A DNA stretch of 40,517 bases from Schoenoplectus triqueter (Eukaryota; Streptophyta; Magnoliopsida; Poales; Cyperaceae): positions 1 through 40,517 of the forward strand of contig CAXKVV010001490.1 of assembly GCA_964058805.1 (NCBI GenBank), given 5' to 3'. Below are positions 34,456 to 40,517 of the stretch, in pieces. The notes beneath the pieces are model-generated. The model was not told where the DNA came from, made no database searches, and saw only the letters and a program-made list of their open reading frames with translations. Position numbers and translations under genes: made by a program. The first letter of the stretch is position 1. The number at the start of each line of letters is the position of its first letter.

Positions 34456-37400
34456 CTGTAGAAATTAACAAAGTAAGGGAATTGATTAGGCTCAGGGAAT
34501 GAAGTTTTTGAAACGATCAGTTCAGTTGTATATGTATCCGTGAATATATGTAATAAAGTCTAAAGGTTTAAGGGAATCAATAGAAGTATCTGATCATCAT
34601 TGTAGCCAATGTTCAAATTAACCCATGATATATATATGTAAACATTATGATTAAAATATACAAGGATAAAAGACTGGTTTCAATAACAGATGTTACCAGA
34701 GTTTTCCACAATTTTTCTCATGAGTGCGCCAGTCGCCACGTACAGCGAATGCCTTGCCACATTTTCGGCACAAAAACGGTTTGATCCCATGCCTACGCTT
34801 GTAGTGGGTTTGCAGTGTGCGAAAGTCTTTTAGGGGGCGGGCCCTTGGGTGGTCAATATGGTTTCGGCAGCCCGGTGCACAACAGTAACATGGAAGACGG
34901 AGCATGGCAGTCGGCTGGGTTCCACGAAGGGACTCAGGCCCACGGCGGTATTGTGACCCATGGCCCCACATGTGCATCTGGAAGAAATGTACATATATAT
35001 GTCAGTATATATGCTGACGTACATTTAGGGAATACAGGTATATTTGGGAGTCAAATACCAGTCAACTAATTACACCCGATATATTAATTAATGTAAATTG
35101 TGTTAACATACCGCCAAATAAAGTATTGTTTCCCTTGTTCTTAATTTTGAAAATTTAGTATTAGCTGCCTCACAGTATCATTGCATTACTTTTATAACTT
35201 AATGTAAAGTAATGCACTGATACGGTTGTTAATTAATATCGCCACCGATATGAGTTTCATTATATATTAGATGAATATATTACGTACGTATGATAATGAC
35301 TTTATTATGCAACTTGAATGAGTTATTATGCATATTATTTATTAGCGGTATTTAAGTTGAATATCATAATTGTATTCAACTTAAATGAGCATAAATGCAT
35401 AATATACTAATATCAACGGTAACATGCAAAATAACTCATTTAATTAATACAACAACAACCACAAAACCTTTAATCCCAAATAAATTGGGGTAGGCTAAAC
35501 TCATTTAATTAATGTATATAAAAAAGCTCGTACTGTTGGTATCCCCATATTTTCCATTTTCTAGTTATCTCCCCCCAGATATCCTTCGTTAATATAGCTC
35601 AGAAGCAGGAAACTTTGCGTTCAGTCATTTCACCACTGAATCGCAAATTGATATGTTTTGTTATCAGAATTAATGAATTATATGGTAAATTAGATCAAGT
35701 TTTCAGAAAAAAAAAACAATCAAGAACACTGAGCGGGAATAAGATCCTCAGTCATTGCACAGTGCGAAATATTTTGGGCTAAACATACCGTTAAATCAAA
35801 CCACATACTTATGTTTTGGTACTAGTTTCCGTCTCTTTTAAACATTACTTGAGAAGAATAAATAAACCCAACAAATTAAATACAGAAGGAACTCTTAGAA
35901 TTGTGAAGTAAGGCTATTTGAATTGCTTTCAATCAAAGGAACAACAGATTAATGATTGAAAAAGTAACAGCCATGCATAATTAAAAAACCGAGCGGAAAC
36001 TATAAAGTATAATCTCTTGAAGGCTGAAGCTGTATTTTGGTCTGTATTTCAGCTGCACTTTTTTTACGAACTTGTAAGTTATTAATATGTCATTGTGTTG
36101 AGAGAGAGAGAGAGAAGGAAAAATTGTTTGCTTTTAAAATTATTTTTTTATGCAATTTTCACATGAAAAGTCCATTTTGTATACACAAGAAAATTGTTTT
36201 GAAAAGTACTTAACAAGTAATAAGACAGATACAGAACTAAGGAGCAACGACAAAAGGTTTCCTTTGCAATTAATATCTGTAACCAAAGAGGTGACAGAAG
36301 AAGATGTATATAGGAGCAATGAAATACACGTGCATCGCAGAAGAGAGAAATATGGAGTTCTACAGAGAAATAAAGCTATAATGAGATGCCTTCTGATACT
36401 TTCATCAAGTGCACATCACATGCCAGCAAGCATATATTAAGGAAGATAATAAATATATACAAGCAGAAAAACAGCCTCTCTGATCTCTCCGAAAAGAATC
36501 AGAAGATATGGGAGAAAGAAATGATTGTAACATGGAGTTATACTGTTTATGTATGTATATGGATTGACAAAATCACCTGTAGTGAATAGTAGTGGTGCAA
36601 TACCTCATCAACAGTTTCTTTATCCCTATTTTCTGTTGGTAGGGGTGTAAGACATCTCACATTCTTACTATTGAACTCATATGCCTGCGAACGAGATATC
36701 TCAAAATTACAAAGAGAAATAAATGGCATCAGGTGCAACTACGTGGGGGTGGGGCTGAAGATTTAGAAGAGAGAGAGAGAGAGAGTGGTGTAAATGTGCC
36801 TAGAATCTAGATCTTGCACTCGGAACAGTCAGTACTGACAAGAGTCTATTTGAAAGGTATTTCTTCTCAGCTGGCAGAAAGAACTTTTCAGCACGAAAAC
36901 CTCTGAGCACCATAAAACACAAAATCCAAAAGGTGCTCAGCCAACAGAATCGCATATATGACAGGAGAGAACTTTGCTGTTTGCTCTTTCTTTCTCTCTC
37001 TTCCCCTCTGTCAGGGTTCAGTCAAATAAGAGCACCAGTACTAAAAGCCCAAGACCTTGCTCCAAAAGAATAAAAGAATGAAAACGAAAAAAAGGCTTCA
37101 TATGGTTTAATTGTGCTTAATTAAATTTGAAGAGTTTACATGGTTTTATTTATAGGAGAACATCTGAAAATACATACATTATTCTTGATACGATGGGAGA
37201 GATATTTTGAATTTGGAGGTATTATAAGTTTGTAATCACTTAATTTGAGATCCATAAAGAGGATATACTATATCTAATTTAGCGAAATGTAAAAGAAAAC
37301 ACAGTTGATCAAAGCAGATCGATCTATAATTCTATAGGGGACAGCACCATAAATACAAAGTGAACCTTTTTAAAAGAGAGAGATTCTCTATATATTAATT

Positions 37401-38708
37401 TTTCTATTCTTCTTATTTTCTGGATAGAGAGTAGAGTACAAAGAGATCTAACAGAATATTGAGGTCATAGAAACATCTCGTCAACCCCTAGCTCCTAGAA
37501 AGTTCACTTCTTAAAGCTCAATCCGATAAAGGTTCTTAAATATTTTAATTGAAAATTCAATCATCTCAACTTATTTCTATAAAATATTATTTAAATAAAG
37601 AATAACGGCCAAATTTGGCAGAATCAGTTCTGGAACTTCAGGATCTCTTCTTCTCAATAAAAAAAATGATCACCTGATTCTTTTAAATAACTCGAAGAAA
37701 GTAAAAGTTAAAAGGATCTTGAACATGATAGAAGAAAATAAGTGCATCCGGTATTTTATTGGAACGATTGAAGATATCGAAACATGCATGCAGAGTAAAT
37801 TAAAGCGTTCCATTTTGATTATATCTATAAGGTTAATGAAACATGTAAAATCTTTCCAGAAAGCAAACTTGTTTCAACCCGATCACTAAGAGGAGTTTCT
37901 GCGTATGTATAGTTATTATCTAGACACAATCAATTATCTCGTATCTAGATCACAAAAAAAATTAAGGGATGAATATATAGATTTATAGTTTTATGCTCCA
38001 TATATATATAGCAGCTAGCAAAAATATAAATTAATAATGCCAATGTGTTAAAACTCTATATATAAAACTAAAAACTAAAGAAAATTGCAAGAAGACATGA
38101 GTGTATATATAGAGCTAGAAAATTAGGGCAGATTTTAATTAATTCCTCACCTGCATGTTGTTGTAGCGATTGAAGGTTTTGCAACATACCGGGCATGCAA
38201 ACTGTGTGGGCCCAATCAGAATTTGCGCTGGGGTAGGGATCCAATACTGCCCCTTGTTTACCCTGCCAATCCCTATTCCCTCACTATGCTCACTGTTTTC
38301 TTGGATGTCGTTGGAATTGCTATTCCCGTCTAATTCTCTGATCACCTGATCCTCTTGATCTCTTGTCTGATCCTTTTCCCTCTCTTCGACTTTGGATAAT
38401 AAATCTACTGTACCATGTGGCTTGAGGCCTTGGTCAATGGATGGTGGACCTATGTTGAGTGCTATAGTCACAAATTCTTTCTCTTTGTCATGGACATGGT
38501 CGTCATGGACATGGTCGTCATGAGAAAGGTTACGGGATTCTTGGTCTCTCATGGGGAGGAGAGGAAGAGCTTCTCTTAACGGAGGGGATGGAGGCGGGCT
38601 GAAAATGGAGGGATTGGTGGTGCAGGGGTTGAAGTTGAACGGCTGAGAAGGAGTGTAATTGTTGAAGATATAGTATCCGTTCAAGAAGCTGGTGTATGGA
38701 TCTGCCAT
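34275..38708 (-). CDS. WIP-family C2H2 zinc-finger transcription factor (3 exons)
   Basis: Spliced from three exons (38708-38151, 34977-34697, 34455-34275), this gives 339 residues, within the usual size for the family. WIP proteins are plant-specific nuclear regulators; members such as TT1 and NTT/WIP2 act in seed-coat, transmitting-tract and root development. The defining Trp-Ile-Pro lies at residues 156-158. Finger 1 uses C172, C175, H188 and H192. Finger 2 has C218, C223, H244 and H249. Finger 3 is C256, C259, H272 and C276. Finger 4 begins C282, C284 and H297, with a basic KHKR stretch (289-292) that may help nuclear import. The N-terminus (MADPY), the proline-rich [15 protein letters not shown] block (37-51) and the VTIALNIG motif (80-87) resemble the WIP2/4/5 clade more than TT1. 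The start fits these motifs and has G at +4. Splice sites are GT-AG and the frame is open. The exact orthologue cannot be settled without a tree, so no symbol is given. Confidence 0.95.
34456..34696 (-). other. WIP gene intron 2 (241 bp)
   Basis: GT-AG intron in phase 2, splitting the codon for W280 between fingers 3 and 4. AT-rich, no other feature seen. Confidence 0.9.
34697..34977 (-). CDS. WIP gene, coding exon 2
   Basis: The exon follows a pyrimidine-rich TTCTTCCAG acceptor and encodes residues 187-279 plus two bases of W280. It supplies the two histidines of finger 1, all of finger 2 and all of finger 3. The donor is GTAACA, in phase 2. The sequence is nearly invariant across the plant family. 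Confidence 0.95.
34978..38150 (-). other. WIP gene intron 1 (3173 bp)
   Basis: A GT-AG intron, AT-rich, separating the two halves of finger 1. It holds short GA microsatellites (about 36100-36114 and 36768-36786) and a 49-bp SINE-tail insertion. I saw no convincing coding region on either strand; the 96-codon plus-strand frame at 36150-36440 has no recognisable motif. Confidence 0.85.
35433..35513 (-). mobile_element. 5'-truncated SINE tail in WIP intron 1, with 16-bp target duplication
   Basis: A 49-bp insertion (35449-35497) is flanked by two perfect copies of aactcatttaattaat (35433-35448 and 35498-35513). On the minus strand it reads tagcctaccccaa...ttggg and ends in TTG repeats. This is the 3' end typical of tobacco TS-type and related plant SINEs, as I remember them, which terminate in (TTG)n. 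Long target duplication plus a tail is the mark of LINE-driven retroposition. It lies in the same orientation as the WIP gene. Confidence 0.75.
38151..38708 (-). CDS. WIP gene, coding exon 1
   Basis: This exon encodes residues 1-186: the variable N-terminal region, the WIP motif and the two cysteines of finger 1. It ends in CAG directly before a GTGAGG donor, in phase 0. A 15-bp unit is duplicated at 38487-38522, giving two copies of HDDHV (residues 63-72) in a His/Asp-rich patch. Confidence 0.93.
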
Positions 38709-38739
38709 GGATGTGTATATTATTGGAGGATCAATTGTG

Positions 38740-38766
38740 TTATAGAGAAACTTTTGTTAAGCACAT
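38740..38766 (-). other. Short upstream ORF in the WIP leader (8 codons)
   Basis: An ATG at 38766 opens a frame reading MCLTKVSL and stopping at TAA 38740, 31 bases before the main start codon. It begins at the edge of the (GT)n tract. Further upstream, an ATG at 38879 opens a 20-codon Leu/Pro-rich frame. They matter only if the transcript starts upstream of them. Confidence 0.35.
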
Positions 38767-38767
38767 A

Positions 38768-38815
<48 letters not shown>
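38766..38815. repeat. (AC)n(AG)n compound microsatellite
   Basis: About eleven AC units followed by about fifteen AG units on the plus strand, immediately upstream of the WIP coding sequence. Likely length-polymorphic. Confidence 0.95.
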
Positions 38816-38817
<2 letters not shown>

Positions 38818-39224
38818 TAAAAGATCTGTAGAAAAAGAAGAAGAAGATGCAGTTGAGGCGGAGAAGGAAGGCTAGGCATTAAATCAAAGTGTGACAAAGA
38901 GGACGCCAATTGCAAAGATATGGAGACTGGAGAGAGAGAGAGGTTGTCAATAGGAAAGGAAAGTTAAAGGGATGGGGTCGTGATGGGAAGAAAGAGAGGG
39001 AACAGTGGATGGTGGGAATAAGATAGGGAGAGGGGTAATCTTTGGGACTCGGAAGAATAAAAGCTTTCTTATTCTTCATGGAAGTATGTGGAGGTGTATC
39101 TCATTTATGCTCTGAGCTCTCTTGGCTTGATTTGATTTTCTGTATTATATTCCGCACTGGAAATCTGGAATAGCAATGATAATAGTAGATGATGTAATAT
39201 GGTAAAATAATTAAGTTGATTTTT

Positions 39225-39689
39225 TTAAAGGAAGGGATAGTTGACAACGGGTTATCTTGAGAATCTTAATAATGAATTTTTAAATATATACAGAATAATT
39301 CTTATAAATAAAAAAATGTTAATAGATATGTTCTTCTAAATTGATGATTGTGATTTAAATTTTATGTAATTTTATTATCGATTGATAGTCCATCAAAGAC
39401 CATCAAAATATTATGTAATTTACAATGGTTCTTATTTAACGGTCTTTGATAAACTATCAAACGATAATAAAATTACATGAAAAAAACTTATTTAACGGTC
39501 TTTGATAGACCATCAAAACATTATGTAATTTATAACGGTTCTTATTTAATGGCTCTTTTGATGTTCCTATACTTACATGAAAAAAACATATCTATAATAT
39601 TTCTTTCTATTTTGAATTTGTATTTATTTGAAGAGCCATTGTTAAAATTGTCAATATAGACATTGTCAAGTGGTCCCTTCCCTTTTTTA
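39225..39689. mobile_element. Foldback MITE, family F, upstream of the WIP gene
   Basis: Both ends read AGGGAAGGGA then CTTGACAA/GTTGACAA in inverted orientation (left aggaagggatagttgacaa, right rc gggaagggaccacttgaca). Internal blocks (ctttgata, catcaaa, tttatgtaattttattat) recur in inverted and direct copies. The same family occurs at 16030-16420 and, as a fragment, at 27021-27140. Target duplications are unclear because the flanks are T-rich. Confidence 0.65.
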
Positions 39690-40517
39690 TATCCTGTTAA
39701 CTAGACAATCATGATATAATTTTCCCTCACAATATATAGGTCCCAAGTGCATACATTCTTCATGAATCATTTTCAAATGATATGAAACTAATTTAACCAC
39801 TGGTTAATGATCATGAATATTTGCAGCAAGAAAACTGTTTTGCCATCGCATTATACTCTAGCGAATTAAAACAATCTTTTTGCACAATATTCAATAAATT
39901 GATGATTAATATATACTATTTTATATCATATATATGGCTTGCAAAGTTGTAATCAATTACATCACTTTTAGTGTATATGACAGAATTTTTGTGTTGTGTA
40001 AAAAAAATTGCATTTTCGTTGTTGCAAATAACTAAAAATATATAAAAACAACTTAATTAATAATGACAATGAACAAAATGAATTTTCTAACTCATAATAT
40101 AAATGTTGTCCTATGTATAGCATAAATAATATACGGCAACATAGAGAAAAATAACATCTAGTACTTAATTACACTAGTCTGTCATCTCTCAATTCATTTT
40201 TAACTTTAATCTCCACCTGACAAATTAAAGTTTAAATAATCTACATATTAAAATGAATCACTGTTCTGAGAAACTTCTGGCTTCTTGAGAGTAATTAAAT
40301 CATAATTAGTTGCTAAAACATAATTTTAATTGTATTTTCTTTAAAATGTTTCATTATAAATTTATAATCACAATTGAGAAAATGCCAAGACAACATACAG
40401 AAAGTTGCATAGTTATTGTTACATGAGAACTGAGATGATTGAGTTAAACATTTATTTATTGATCTAGCAGGAGAACATAAATTAATTAATGACATCTAAG
40501 GAAAAACTTTACAAAAT
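39690..40517. other. Intergenic DNA upstream of the WIP gene
   Basis: AT-rich. No gene, and no repeat matching the families above. Confidence 0.55.

Larger units (their letters stand above)
38709..39155 (-). promoter_or_regulatory. Pyrimidine-rich leader and likely promoter of the WIP gene
   Basis: Read on the minus strand, the 350 bases upstream of the start codon are strongly C/T-rich, as is common in plant core promoters and 5' leaders. A (CT)n tract followed by (GT)n occupies 38766-38815. TATA-like candidates are AATATAATAC (about 39142-39151) and CATAAAT (about 39104-39110). Neither start site nor TATA box can be fixed from sequence alone. GA/CT repeats are known binding sites of plant BPC (GAGA-binding) proteins, so a regulatory role is possible. 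Confidence 0.4.

Noticed and set aside
34244..34471. 75-codon minus-strand frame overlapping WIP exon 3
   Set aside because: Wrong phase: correct splicing to the 34455 acceptor gives the conserved finger 4 in another frame.
34815..35069. 84-codon plus-strand frame
   Set aside because: Antisense shadow of the highly conserved WIP exon 2.
36150..36589. Plus-strand frames of 96 and 67 codons in WIP intron 1
   Set aside because: Low complexity, overlapping frames, no motif or plausible gene structure.

Overview
The window is nuclear DNA of a flowering plant. It is very AT-rich, gene-poor and full of transposons. It holds one convincing host gene, a three-exon WIP-type C2H2 zinc-finger gene on the minus strand (34275-38708). 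WIP proteins are plant-specific. The exons lack the extreme GC bias of grass genes, so a non-grass angiosperm is likely; I cannot name a species.

Layout. 1-124 is half of a foldback element cut by the window edge, 125-612 is a degenerate AT-rich tandem repeat, and 655-1060 is GA-rich low-complexity DNA. 2193-13172 is one large CACTA (En/Spm) DNA transposon with matching terminal inverted repeats and a TAT target-site duplication. It carries a decayed TNPD transposase on the plus strand and a decayed Transposase_24/TNPA-like gene on the minus strand, meeting head to head. Two insertions sit inside it: a second, 3.1-kb CACTA element (2841-5944, duplication CAT) and a probable solo LTR (10461-12445, candidate duplication CAATT).

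13236-23470 is dominated by foldback (long inverted repeat) elements of about 350-440 bp. Most are flanked by (TC)n(TA)n microsatellites, and several stand end to end with no unique sequence between them (14785-16420 and 20787-23470). They share internal cores but have different hairpin-bearing ends, and the TC tract is always on the right. This is the most unusual part of the window.

23471-34274 is mostly anonymous intergenic DNA. It contains a short hAT element with a perfect 8-bp target duplication (24617-25024), an old LTR-like stretch, a possible small Helitron (28098-28535), long TA tracts and a GC-rich 26-bp tandem repeat (32616-32745).

34275-38708 is the WIP gene, read right to left, with a 3.2-kb first intron and a 241-bp second intron. 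The first intron carries a tiny SINE-tail insertion flanked by a perfect 16-bp target duplication. The gene's upstream side has a strongly pyrimidine-rich leader with a (CT)n(GT)n microsatellite and short upstream ORFs, and a foldback element about 0.5 kb from the start codon. No rRNA gene, tRNA gene or CRISPR array was found. All coordinates of transposon edges other than those with stated target duplications are approximate to several bases.
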